Assembly: GCA_026397725.1 (NCBI GenBank)
Contig: JAPLUI010000303.1
Location: 1 to 55,536 of the forward strand
Direction: 5' to 3'
Length of the DNA: 55,536 nt
Source: Verrucomicrobiota bacterium
GTDB lineage: Bacteria > Verrucomicrobiota > Verrucomicrobiia > Verrucomicrobiales > Akkermansiaceae
The notes below the pieces were generated by a model that worked only from the letters and a program-made list of their open reading frames with translations, did not search any database and had not been told where the DNA came from. Below are positions 7,936-16,922 of this stretch, piece by piece. The stretch's first letter is position 1. Each line of letters starts with the position of its first letter. The position numbers were made by a program, and so were the translations under genes.

Positions 7936-10482
7936 ATGAAACACAAAGCGTTGTTCATCATCTGCACGCTACTCATCACCTGCGTATGTGCGCAGCCAAG
8001 CCGCGGCTCGGAACTCGCTGAAGGCTTCAGGAATCCTTCAGGAGCGGCCAAGACCTGGGTTTACTGGTGGTGGCTGAAGGGATGGATTGATGAAGAAGGA
8101 ATTCGGGCTGACCTGGATCACATGAAAAACATGGGCATTTCCGGAGCCTTGGTTTTCCATGCCGGGCCGGCCGAGAATCAAACGCCTTTCACCACGGAAT
8201 TCATGAGTCCCCGATGGCGGGAGCTGTTCAGGTTTGCTGTGGAGCAGGCGGCCCTGCGCGATATTGAAATCGGCCTGAACCTGTGTGACGGCTGGAACGC
8301 TGGTGGTCCATGGATCACAGAGCAATATGCAATGAGCACGAAGCATACGATCAAGGCGTCCGGAGGAACACGCGGTTTTGAGCTGGATGCGTTCAATCCT
8401 GCGGCCATGGACCTCCACTGGGAAAACATCGTCGGAAAACTCATCGATGAAGCAGGACCGAAATGGCGCGATCAATATGTGGGCAAGGCATTCAAATACA
8501 CTCACATCGATAGTTGGGAAGGCGGGGACCCAACGTCATCGCCTGTTCTGGCAGCAGAGTTTAAAGCCCGCCGTGGCTACGAACTCGGAAGCAAGAGTGG
8601 CATTCGCTATACCGAAGACTTCGACCTGACACGCGCAGAACTTTGGGTCGACAATTATTACGGGCGTTTGACCGAGAAGAGCCACGCCATGAACATGCAG
8701 ACCCATAGCGAGGCGGGCGGACCGAGTGTTCCGTTGTATCACTATATGGCTGATTTGCTGCGCAATTTCGGATCCCAAGACATCGTCATGGGGGAGTTCT
8801 GGGCGAGGGAAGACGGCACGTGCATCAAATTCCATAATGAAGCACGAACGAGTAATTTACAGAAAGAGGATCTCATTAAGAGCGCTTCCTCAGCCGCCCA
8901 TATCTATGGCAAAAAGATTGTTCAGGCCGAAGCGTTTACCAAAATTCAGAAAAACTTCACCATGTCGTTCTGGGATCTAAAGGACATCGGCGACAGGGCC
9001 TTTTGCCAGGGGCTGAACCGCAACGTGCTTTGCTTCATGGTGGCTCAGGCTGGGAATGGCGCCAAGCCCGGTTATGCTTGGCGGGATGTCGGCATGGAAT
9101 TTTCCCGCACCATGACCTACTGGCCCATGGGCAAGGCCTGGATCGACTACCTGAACCGTTGTCATCACCTGCTGCAGGAGGGCGAGTTTGTCGCGGATTT
9201 CCTGTATTTCCATGGTAACCGGGGTCCTGTCACCATGCCGGCGAAATTTCACATGAAACCGGGCAAGCCCGTGGGGTATGATTGCGATTTGGTGAATGCC
9301 CACGCATTGCTGACCCGGGCCGTGGCCAAAGACAAAATGGTCAGTTTTCCCGGCGGACCGTCATACCGCTATCTTGTGCTTAGGGAAGGGAACACGGACG
9401 CCCTAACTCCTGCAGTGCTGAAAAGAATTCTGGAGCTTGTTTCCGCAGGAGTCACTTTGGTTGGTTGCGCTCCCGATCGCAATTTTGGGAACGAAGGCCT
9501 TCCCGCCAGTGATGAAGCGTTCACGAAATTGAGAGAAGAAATCTGGGGGCAGAATCCAGGCGGCTCCGGCAAGCGGGCTGTAGGAAGCGGTCGCGTCATC
9601 TGGGGGACGTCGCTGCAAGACCTTGTGAATCAGGACAAGCTGGCACCGGATGTGGAGATTGTTGAAGATGCCGCCACCGCTGCGCTACCTGCATCCGTGA
9701 TGAGCGGATTGATCAATCCAGGCTTTGATTATGTCCACCGCAAGATAGGAAAGATGGATGTCTACTTCGTGGCTAACCTTAGGAATGCAAAGGCCGCAGG
9801 GGATTTCACCTTCCGCAGTCATGGCCAGCCCCAGATCTGGAATGCCGTGGATGGCTCGATCCAAAACATGCCTGAGCATACTGCGGTTGGTGACAATCGA
9901 GTCAGAGTATCCCTGAACTTTGAAGCGCGTCAGAGTTTGTTCGTGGTGTTTGGAAGCCGTGAAAACGGAAAAGGCGCTTACGACAACAACCAGATGGTCT
10001 TTGATCATGAGATCAATGGCCCCTGGGACGTGGCATTTGATAAGGAATGGGGAGGGCCCTCTTCCATCCAGTTCGCCCGCTTGACGGATTGGAAGGACCA
10101 TGAAAACAATGGCATCAAATACTATTCCGGTACTGCGAGCTACACAAAGCCCTTTGACCTGCCAGAGGGACTTCGGGGCGGCAAGAAGGCCATTTATCTC
10201 GACCTAGGCGACGTGAAAGACATGGCGGAGGTGACCTTGAATGGCACCAGGCTGGGGGTGCTGTGGTGTGAGCCGTTCCAACTCGATATCAGCAGTGCTG
10301 TCAAAAACAGCGGAAACATTTTAAAAATCAATGTTGTCAACAAGTGGTCCAATCGCCTGCTTGGCGACGAGGTGCTCAAGGAGAAATATACCACAGGCAA
10401 TGCCTCCCATGCCACCACCCTGTTTCCGTCAGGCTTGCTCGGTCCGGTGAAATTGGGGCGACCCGCTGATGCAAAACAATAG
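7936..10482 (+). CDS. GH106-like alpha-L-rhamnosidase
   Basis: An 848-residue protein. The ATG at 7936 gives a clean signal peptide (MKHKALFIICTLLITCVCA), whereas the upstream in-frame ATG at 7849 would place 29 non-signal residues ahead of it. The mature start (FRNPSGAAKTWVYWWWLKG, then EGIRADLDHMKNMGISGA) is characteristic of the glycosyl hydrolase family 106 barrel. The C-terminal 150 residues form the galactose-binding-like sandwich typical of these enzymes (LDLGDVKDMAEVTLNG, LGVLWCEPFQLDIS, VNKWSNRLLGD). The known family activity is release of terminal alpha-L-rhamnose, so the target glycan may carry rhamnose. The 200-base gap upstream has a 10-base palindrome at 7846-7855 but no clear Shine-Dalgarno site. 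Confidence 0.8.
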   Translation: MKHKALFIICTLLITCVCAQPSRGSELAEGFRNPSGAAKTWVYWWWLKGWIDEEGIRADLDHMKNMGISGALVFHAGPAENQTPFTTEFMSPRWRELFRFAVEQAALRDIEIGLNLCDGWNAGGPWITEQYAMSTKHTIKASGGTRGFELDAFNPAAMDLHWENIVGKLIDEAGPKWRDQYVGKAFKYTHIDSWEGGDPTSSPVLAAEFKARRGYELGSKSGIRYTEDFDLTRAELWVDNYYGRLTEKSHAMNMQTHSEAGGPSVPLYHYMADLLRNFGSQDIVMGEFWAREDGTCIKFHNEARTSNLQKEDLIKSASSAAHIYGKKIVQAEAFTKIQKNFTMSFWDLKDIGDRAFCQGLNRNVLCFMVAQAGNGAKPGYAWRDVGMEFSRTMTYWPMGKAWIDYLNRCHHLLQEGEFVADFLYFHGNRGPVTMPAKFHMKPGKPVGYDCDLVNAHALLTRAVAKDKMVSFPGGPSYRYLVLREGNTDALTPAVLKRILELVSAGVTLVGCAPDRNFGNEGLPASDEAFTKLREEIWGQNPGGSGKRAVGSGRVIWGTSLQDLVNQDKLAPDVEIVEDAATAALPASVMSGLINPGFDYVHRKIGKMDVYFVANLRNAKAAGDFTFRSHGQPQIWNAVDGSIQNMPEHTAVGDNRVRVSLNFEARQSLFVVFGSRENGKGAYDNNQMVFDHEINGPWDVAFDKEWGGPSSIQFARLTDWKDHENNGIKYYSGTASYTKPFDLPEGLRGGKKAIYLDLGDVKDMAEVTLNGTRLGVLWCEPFQLDISSAVKNSGNILKINVVNKWSNRLLGDEVLKEKYTTGNASHATTLFPSGLLGPVKLGRPADAKQ

Positions 10483-10593
10483 GGCCTGCTTGTCGACAAT
10501 GACCATGTGTAGCTTGCTGTTTTGGATGACCTGAAAGCCGTGAAATAGACCGACACGATTGAGACACCGAAAAATCGAGAAAAGGAAGAACCT

Positions 10594-12087
10594 ATGAAGA
10601 AACATATCACCACCATGCAAATGAATCTCGCCCGCCCGGCCATCGCGCTCGCCTTGCTTGTCGCTCCGCAGTTGACCACTCCCGCGGCGGCTGAGCAGAC
10701 AAAAAAAGTCAAGGTTTACATCCTCTCCGGCCAGTCGAACATGGTCGGCATCGGCCAGGTCACTGGAGGCGACTCACGCTGGGGGAAGGAATTCACCGAT
10801 ACGGCGCTTTCGATCTATGAGGGAACTCCTGATGCCAAGACAGACTATGACAAATTGAAACCTGCGAAGACCATCCCGCTCGCGGAGTTTGGAGGCGTGA
10901 ATTCCGTGAATGGCAAGCCGTTTCCGAAGGAAGGGGTTTCCGTGCTCCGCGGACAGATCACCATGCCGGTCACGGGGGTTTATGAGTTCAGTTCGGGCTA
11001 TGGTGCTTCTGAGCAAAGCATCATGGTCGTGGACGGGGTGGAGGTCTATCGCAGGGAACCCGGCGGAAAGGCGTTTCAAGCCGCCGTCAAACTGGAAGCC
11101 GGCAAGAAGGTGCCCTTCAAGGTGACCTACCTCAACCAGGAAGGCAGCGCCGTTGGCTGGTATTCGCGCAAGGACATTCCCGGGACCCTCAAGTCGTTGG
11201 TCGGATTCGACGGCAAATTCAAATACCTCGTCAATGACAAGGGCGAGTTCGTTCCGCGCGACGATGTGTGGTACACCGGAGTCGTCACCGCCACCGCCAA
11301 CAAGTGGCTCGACATCGGTTGCGGCGCATCCGCCACCAGCATCGGTCCGGAGTTGGGATTCGGCCACATGGTCGGCAATCACCATGATGAACCCGTGCTC
11401 ATCCTCAAGGCCAGCCAGGGCAACCGGTCCCTCGGCTGGGATTTTCTACCCCCAGGGTCGGAGAGTTTCGAAGTCACGGATGCGGAAGCCAAGACCTGGG
11501 TGTATGCCGGATACAAACAAACGCCTGACCGCTGGCAGAAAGGCACCGAACCGAAGCCGGTTGATTGGTATGCCGGGAAACAATACGACGACTGTTTCAA
11601 CGCGGCCAAGGAAGTGCTCGCCAAGTTCGACGAGAAATACCCGCAGTGGAAGGGCAGGGGATACGAAATCGCCGGCTTCGGCTGGTGGCAGGGCCACAAG
11701 GACGGCGGCGAGCAAGGCAAAGGCCCCGCCGGCGTCCATGCCCGGCGCTACGAGCAGAACCTCGGCCACCTGATCAAAACACTGCGCAAGGAATTCAATG
11801 CTCCCAACGCACCCTTCGTGGTTGCCTCCTGCGGATTCAACGGCGGCGAAGGCTGGGAACCCGGCAGCAGCGCTGACACCATCTTCAAGGCGCAGATGAA
11901 CGTGGGAGATTCCGCCAAACATCCGGAGTTCGCAGGCACGGTGAAATCGGTCGATACCCGCTTGTTCTATCGGAAGCCTGAGGTTTCCCCGCGCAACCAG
12001 AGCTTCCACTACCACGGCAATGCCGAAACCTACATGCTGGTGGGCGAGTCGATGGGTAAGGCAATGTTGGAGATGCAAAAGAAGTGA
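10594..12087 (+). CDS. SGNH carbohydrate esterase (sialate O-acetylesterase-like) with PA14-like insert
   Basis: A 497-residue secreted protein; a purine-rich AGGAAG precedes the ATG, one of the few Shine-Dalgarno-like sites in the block. Block I of the SGNH/SASA family is YILSGQSNMVG with nucleophile Ser48. Instead of continuing to block II, residues about 65-205 resemble a PA14/beta-sandwich module (VTGVYEFSSGYGASEQSI, LEAGKKVPFKVTY). The esterase fold then resumes with GPELGFGHMVG and SQGNRSLGWDFLPPG, and ends with a WWQGHKDG loop and FHYHGNAETYMLVGESMG, which carries the candidate catalytic His. Known members remove O-acetyl groups from sialic acid or other sugars. It is flanked by the rhamnosidase and an SGNH relic plus sulfatase. 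Confidence 0.8.
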   Translation: MKKHITTMQMNLARPAIALALLVAPQLTTPAAAEQTKKVKVYILSGQSNMVGIGQVTGGDSRWGKEFTDTALSIYEGTPDAKTDYDKLKPAKTIPLAEFGGVNSVNGKPFPKEGVSVLRGQITMPVTGVYEFSSGYGASEQSIMVVDGVEVYRREPGGKAFQAAVKLEAGKKVPFKVTYLNQEGSAVGWYSRKDIPGTLKSLVGFDGKFKYLVNDKGEFVPRDDVWYTGVVTATANKWLDIGCGASATSIGPELGFGHMVGNHHDEPVLILKASQGNRSLGWDFLPPGSESFEVTDAEAKTWVYAGYKQTPDRWQKGTEPKPVDWYAGKQYDDCFNAAKEVLAKFDEKYPQWKGRGYEIAGFGWWQGHKDGGEQGKGPAGVHARRYEQNLGHLIKTLRKEFNAPNAPFVVASCGFNGGEGWEPGSSADTIFKAQMNVGDSAKHPEFAGTVKSVDTRLFYRKPEVSPRNQSFHYHGNAETYMLVGESMGKAMLEMQKK

Positions 12088-12270
12088 AATGACAAGCGAT
12101 ACAATCATGATACCATCCAATTCCTCGTCCATTTCGTTCCATTCCAATCGCTCTTCGACGAGGCATCGAAATCCGCTCCGCCGGAATTCTGGCTCTGGGA
12201 CGGCATCCACCCGTCAGTCGCAGGACATGCGATCATGGCGAACAAATGGAGGGAGGTAATCGGGATTTGA
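12088..12270 (+). pseudogene. Relic: C-terminal tail of a second SGNH/GDSL hydrolase
   Basis: Directly after the esterase stop codon, the same frame runs on to a TGA at 12268-12270. Its product ends with VPFQSLFDEASKSAPPEFW, then WDGIHPSVAGHAIMANKW. The DGIHPS...GH pattern is the catalytic Asp/His block at the end of ordinary GDSL lipases, a subfamily different from the SASA-type enzyme upstream. No Ser block or start codon belongs to it, so it is the last 50 or so residues of a deleted gene. Alternatively it was once joined to the upstream frame; the different subfamily argues against that. Confidence 0.7.
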
Positions 12271-12401
12271 GCCGCCTGCCACCGGGCCTCGCGGACCATG
12301 GCATCCTCGCCGCGCACCGCATCGAAGAGGGCGTCGATTACAGCCTGGACCAGGACGCCTGCCCTCGCCGCGTTCATGAATACGGAAAGACCTATTGAAT
12401 A
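12271..12401 (+). other. Junction sequence with an unassigned short open frame
   Basis: Between the SGNH relic and the sulfatase, one forward frame is open for about 35 codons and stops at 12396-12398 (ending VHEYGKTY). It looks protein-like but I cannot assign it; it may be the tail of another deleted gene. Confidence 0.3.
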
Positions 12402-13763
12402 ATGAATACGAAATGTACACGCCTCCTCGCAGCTCTTTGTGGGATCATATCGTTCACGGCCCAAGCCGCCGACCGTAAACCCAATTTCATCTTCGTCATT
12501 GCCGACGATCACCGCTGGGATGCCATGGGCTCCGTCCAAAAAGAACACGGAGACAAGGCACGCTATCCGTGGTTTGAAACCCCGAGCATGGACCGCCTCG
12601 CCGCCGAAGGCGTGCGCTTCCGCAACGCGTTCATCACCCACTCGATCTGCTCGCCGGGCCGCGCTGGTTTTCTCAGTGGCCAATACACCCACGTCAACGG
12701 CATCATGGACAATGATACCAGTTTTCCGGAAAATACCGTCACCCATGCCAGCCTGCTGCGCGATGCCGGATACAAGACCGCCTACTTCGGCAAGTGGCAC
12801 ATGGGCGACCAAAAGGAACGCCCCGGGTTCCAACACTACGCCAGCTTCATCAACCAGGGGATCTATCAGAACTGTCCATTCAGTATCAATGGCACGGTGA
12901 CCCCCACCACCGGCTGGGTCGATGATGTCAGCACCGACTTCGCCATCGACTGGATCAAACAGAACGGAAGCAAGCCATTCTCGATGGTGCTCGGTTTCAA
13001 AAGCCCGCACAACAAACGCGGCGGCGACAACCTTCCGGAGCGCCTGCGCAGTCTCTACGACGGTAAAACCACCAAGAAGACGCCCAATTGTGACAGCATC
13101 GCTGTTTACATGAAGCCTCTCCTCGAAGCTGGCAAGAGTCTTGAGGTCGCCTATGCCACCAACGCCGTCCACCTCGACTACCTCCGCCACATCAAAGGCA
13201 TCGATGAAAATCTCGGACGTTTGTTAGACGCGCTCGACCAACTCAAACTCGCCGAAGATACCGTGGTCGTCTATACCAGTGACAATGGCTTTTACCTCGG
13301 CGAGCATGGGCTCGGCGACAAGCGCGCGCTTTACGAAGAAGGTCTCCGCATTCCCTTCATCATTCGCTACCCCCGCCACTTCCCGAAGGGCAAGCTGGTC
13401 GATGCAATGATCATCAACCAGGATCTTGCCCCCACCTTCCTCGACCTCGCCGGACTTCCGGCAAACCCGGGCATGCACGGCGTGAGCTTCAAACCACTCG
13501 CCCTCGGCAACAAACCCGCGGCTTGGCGCACCTCCTTCCTTGCCTACTATCGCAAGGAACTCGGCGATACGCCCACCTGCCGAGGCATCCGCACCGAAAA
13601 TGCCAAACTCATCGTTTATAAGAACAAACCGGAGTGGACCGAGGTCTATGACCTGAAGAACGATCCCTACGAACTCAACAGCCTGCCGGCCGACGGACCA
13701 CTCGCCAAGCAACTCGCAATCGAGTTGGAAAAACAGATGAAGGCGGTCGGTTTCGAACAGTGA
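12402..13763 (+). CDS. Type I (formylglycine-dependent) sulfatase
   Basis: A 453-residue S1-type sulfatase with a signal peptide ending SFTAQAAD. The metal-binding start FIFVIADDHRWDAMG provides the paired Asp residues. The C-x-P-x-R signature appears as SICSPGRAGFLSG, with Cys83 as the residue to be converted to formylglycine. Later blocks include TAYFGKWHMGD, SPHNKRGG and VVYTSDNGFYLGEHGLGDKR, all in family order, and the length is normal. It removes sulfate esters from saccharides after export. The maturing enzyme (FGE or anSME) is not in this window. The gene starts after a run of relic DNA and lies 33 bases before the tandem SGNH gene, consistent with an operon. The substrate sulfate position cannot be read from the sequence. 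Confidence 0.93.
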   Translation: MNTKCTRLLAALCGIISFTAQAADRKPNFIFVIADDHRWDAMGSVQKEHGDKARYPWFETPSMDRLAAEGVRFRNAFITHSICSPGRAGFLSGQYTHVNGIMDNDTSFPENTVTHASLLRDAGYKTAYFGKWHMGDQKERPGFQHYASFINQGIYQNCPFSINGTVTPTTGWVDDVSTDFAIDWIKQNGSKPFSMVLGFKSPHNKRGGDNLPERLRSLYDGKTTKKTPNCDSIAVYMKPLLEAGKSLEVAYATNAVHLDYLRHIKGIDENLGRLLDALDQLKLAEDTVVVYTSDNGFYLGEHGLGDKRALYEEGLRIPFIIRYPRHFPKGKLVDAMIINQDLAPTFLDLAGLPANPGMHGVSFKPLALGNKPAAWRTSFLAYYRKELGDTPTCRGIRTENAKLIVYKNKPEWTEVYDLKNDPYELNSLPADGPLAKQLAIELEKQMKAVGFEQ

Positions 13764-13796
13764 AGCCCTGATGAATAACTAAGAAACGAAAAATTT

Positions 13797-16751
13797 ATGA
13801 ACAAGCGACACACAAGCACGGCGTTCTTCGCCATCACTGCGGCCTTGCTGCTATTACCCTGCGCATTATTGGCCGCACAGGAGAAGCCCGCACCCGCACC
13901 CGCACCCGCGATCGAGCTCGGCTCACCCTTCCGCGACAACGCGGTCCTGCAGCGCGAAATGCCGCTGCCTGTGTGGGGCTGGAGCAAGCCGGGAACCACG
14001 GTGACGGTGGAATTCGCCGGTCAGAAGGAAAGCGCCAAGGCCGGTGCCGATGGCAAATGGATGCTCAAGCTCAAACCACTCATCGCCAGTGCCGATCCCG
14101 CGGAAATGGTGGTGCAGGAGGCGGCGAACAAAGTGGTCATCAAAAACATCGTCGTGGGGGAAGTCTGGATGGCCTCGGGACAATCCAACATGCAGTGGCT
14201 CGCCGCCAGATGCGATGTGAATCAAATTGTCGCCGACCTCAAGGCCAAGGGCGAGTCGCCACCCATCCGCGAATTTCAGGTCGCCGGGGCCTACTCGGCT
14301 CTGCATCCGATTGAGCGTGCCACGGGCGTATGGGCGGACGGCGATTACGGAAACTACAGCGCCATCGCCTTCGCCTTCGCTCACAAGCTTTATTGCGAAC
14401 TCAAGGTGCCCATCGGCATCCTCAATTGCTCCTGGAGCCAGACGGCCATCGAGTCATGGATTCCGCGGGTGGGCTACGCCACGGCGGAAGACGACTACGG
14501 CAAGGAAATCCACCGCAAGTGCCTGTTGACCGATCCGCGCACGCCCGAGCACAAGGAAGCATGGAGCACATTCTACAAGTCGCTGGACGACCAGATCGCC
14601 GCCAATCAGAAAATGGTGAAAGCCGGCATAAGGCCACCCGCCATCAAGCCCGTCCCACCCGGCAACATGGCCGAAAACAGGGATGCCACCTGGATGTTCA
14701 ACGGACGCTTGAACCCGGTGGTGCCCTACGCCATCCGTGGCGCGATCTGGAACCAGGGCTGGGCCAACCGCCAATCCGGACTGCTCTACTACAACAGCCT
14801 GCACAACATGATCCGCGGCTGGCGCCTCGTCTGGGACAAACCCGAACTCCCCGTCTATTTCCACCAGTTCTACTGCCCCGACAAAGATCATTCCGGTAAA
14901 CCAAGCCTCGACAGCACGGCTGAGATGCGTCTCGGCACCTGGCTGGCGCGGGACATCCCGCACACCGGCATGGCCTGCCAGATCGATATCCAAGGTGCAA
15001 TCCACTACTTCAACAAGGCCCTTCCCGGAAAACGCCTCGCCCTGCACGCGCTCAAGAATCAGTATGGCAAGAACGTCGTGGCCGATAGTCCGATGATCAA
15101 ATCCCATGAGATCAAAGGTGACACGGTCACCATTTCCCTTGACTTCGCCGAGGGCGGATTGCTCGTCGGCCAAGCGGATGAGAAGAACCTGATCGAAGCC
15201 CCCGCCGTTCTCGAAAACAGCGAGGACAAGGTGAAGCTCTTCTACCTCGCCGGGGAAGACCGCGTGTGGCATCCGGCCTCGATGAAGATCGAAGGAGACA
15301 AAATCGTTGTCCGCTCGCCCGGCGTCAAAGCGCCGAGAGGTGTCGCTTACGGCTCGGAAGGCATCGGTTCGCTGCCGAATGTCTATAACAAGGCGATGCT
15401 GCCGCTCGTTCCCTTCATCTATTACGACAACAAACTCGTCACCAGCAAGGACTGGCCGGGTGGCAAAATCGTCATCGCCGATGAGCAGATCGACACCGCC
15501 AAGGATGGCAAGGTGTATGAATTCCGCAAGATGCCGCTCTTGAGCCAGCAGTTCGATGACAACGCGGTGCTGCAGGCCGGCAAGCCCGTGACGATCTGGG
15601 GTTCCACCCGCAACTATGGCGAGTGGCAGGTCGAGCCGGAAAAGGGCGACTGCAAGGTGGAGTTCGAATTCGGCGACATCAAAAAAACCATCGCCGTCAC
15701 CCCGGACATGGCGGAGTGGCAGGTGACCCTGCCTCCCATGAAGGTGGGCACCACGCCCTTCACCCTGAAGGCGCGCTTCACCATCAATGGCGAAACGGTG
15801 CATCAGCGCGAAGCAAAGAACATCGTCTTCGGCGATGTCTGGTATCTCGCCTTGCCTGCGGGACCATTCACCGCAACGGAGGTCAAGCCATCCGGACAGA
15901 TCGTGCGCATGATCGAAAACGAGTCGATGCGCGATGGCCACGGCATGCCGAGCCGGTTCAGCATCGCCACATCGCGCGGACTGCGGGCCGAAAACCGCTT
16001 CGCCTCGTACTGGAAGGACGCGCAGGGATTGGCGGCATTCTTCGGCCACGGCATCGCCGCCAAAACGAAGAACCCGGTCGGCATCATCTTCATGCAGAGC
16101 AAGACCGATGTGGCGCTCAAGAACTGGATCGCGGCGGACTTCCTGAACCAGGCTCCGAGCCTGATGGCGGACTACAAGACCGTCGGCAGCCAACACACGG
16201 ATAACCCGCATTACCTGGAAAACATCCGCCGCTACATCGCCGATTGGCAGAAGTATTGGGGCACCTACATCCCCGCGATGATCGAGACCAAGGCCGCCCC
16301 GGATGGCGCCCAATGGGGTGTGTTTCCAACGCTCGCGCCTGAGATCGGCGATTCGCAAGCCACCATGACCTACAATGTGAATGTCGATTGCTTCTCACCC
16401 GGGCAAGTGAGCGGGGTGGTTTTCCTCTGCGGAAACAAGATGATCGCGGACGCACAAGGAGCAAACTTCGGCCCCGAAATGTCCGCGCTCGCCAATTGCT
16501 TCAAGTCCAGGTTCGGCGGAGACGATGTGCCGTTCTTCTACACCATCCCCGCTTCATCCCTGGCTCCCAAGATCACCAAACCGCAGTCGATCAAAGGCGC
16601 GGGCACCGCGATCGAAGTCGACCAATGGTCCGCCGCCAAGCCCGGCAGCAAGCCTAACGACAAGGCGGAACTCACCGCCGCCAGCTCGAGAATCGCATCA
16701 CTATTGGAGCAAGTGGTTCAAAAATCGTCTGCTGCCAGCACCAAACAATAA
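13797..16751 (+). CDS. Tandem SGNH protein: active sialate O-acetylesterase-like domain plus degenerate second copy
   Basis: A 984-residue secreted protein with signal peptide LLLLPCALLAAQEK and a short Ala-Pro linker. A beta-domain (residues about 35-115: SPFRDNAVLQREMPLPVWG, then a GKWMLKL strand) leads into SGNH domain 1 with ASGQSNMQW (Ser130) and the later WNQGWANRQSG loop. Residues about 575-680 repeat the beta-domain (LSQQFDDNAVLQAGKPVTIWG), followed by a second SGNH-like domain. In that copy the nucleophile block reads VWYLALPAGPF, so the Gly-Gln-Ser-Asn motif is lost, and the catalytic His region is also altered. The architecture is shared with the gene at 33.8-36.7 kb. Domain 1 probably deacetylates a sugar; domain 2 may bind glycan or stabilise the protein. 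Confidence 0.85.
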   Translation: MNKRHTSTAFFAITAALLLLPCALLAAQEKPAPAPAPAIELGSPFRDNAVLQREMPLPVWGWSKPGTTVTVEFAGQKESAKAGADGKWMLKLKPLIASADPAEMVVQEAANKVVIKNIVVGEVWMASGQSNMQWLAARCDVNQIVADLKAKGESPPIREFQVAGAYSALHPIERATGVWADGDYGNYSAIAFAFAHKLYCELKVPIGILNCSWSQTAIESWIPRVGYATAEDDYGKEIHRKCLLTDPRTPEHKEAWSTFYKSLDDQIAANQKMVKAGIRPPAIKPVPPGNMAENRDATWMFNGRLNPVVPYAIRGAIWNQGWANRQSGLLYYNSLHNMIRGWRLVWDKPELPVYFHQFYCPDKDHSGKPSLDSTAEMRLGTWLARDIPHTGMACQIDIQGAIHYFNKALPGKRLALHALKNQYGKNVVADSPMIKSHEIKGDTVTISLDFAEGGLLVGQADEKNLIEAPAVLENSEDKVKLFYLAGEDRVWHPASMKIEGDKIVVRSPGVKAPRGVAYGSEGIGSLPNVYNKAMLPLVPFIYYDNKLVTSKDWPGGKIVIADEQIDTAKDGKVYEFRKMPLLSQQFDDNAVLQAGKPVTIWGSTRNYGEWQVEPEKGDCKVEFEFGDIKKTIAVTPDMAEWQVTLPPMKVGTTPFTLKARFTINGETVHQREAKNIVFGDVWYLALPAGPFTATEVKPSGQIVRMIENESMRDGHGMPSRFSIATSRGLRAENRFASYWKDAQGLAAFFGHGIAAKTKNPVGIIFMQSKTDVALKNWIAADFLNQAPSLMADYKTVGSQHTDNPHYLENIRRYIADWQKYWGTYIPAMIETKAAPDGAQWGVFPTLAPEIGDSQATMTYNVNVDCFSPGQVSGVVFLCGNKMIADAQGANFGPEMSALANCFKSRFGGDDVPFFYTIPASSLAPKITKPQSIKGAGTAIEVDQWSAAKPGSKPNDKAELTAASSRIASLLEQVVQKSSAASTKQ

Positions 16752-16922
16752 TCAGCGATTCACCTGCAGGGAATCCGCACGCAAGCAATCCGACATGGAA
16801 AACCGTCTCATCCAGGGGGATACTTGCGGCGCGAAAACCTCGTGGTCATGCCTACTCCCGGGCATAGCTTGCCAATACAACATGTTGGCACAAAAGCCAT
16901 CCCCATCTCCGATATATCCATC

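Noticed and set aside
14454..16358. 634-codon open frame on the minus strand
   Set aside because: Antisense shadow of the tandem SGNH gene; no motif, no signal peptide and no plausible gene context.
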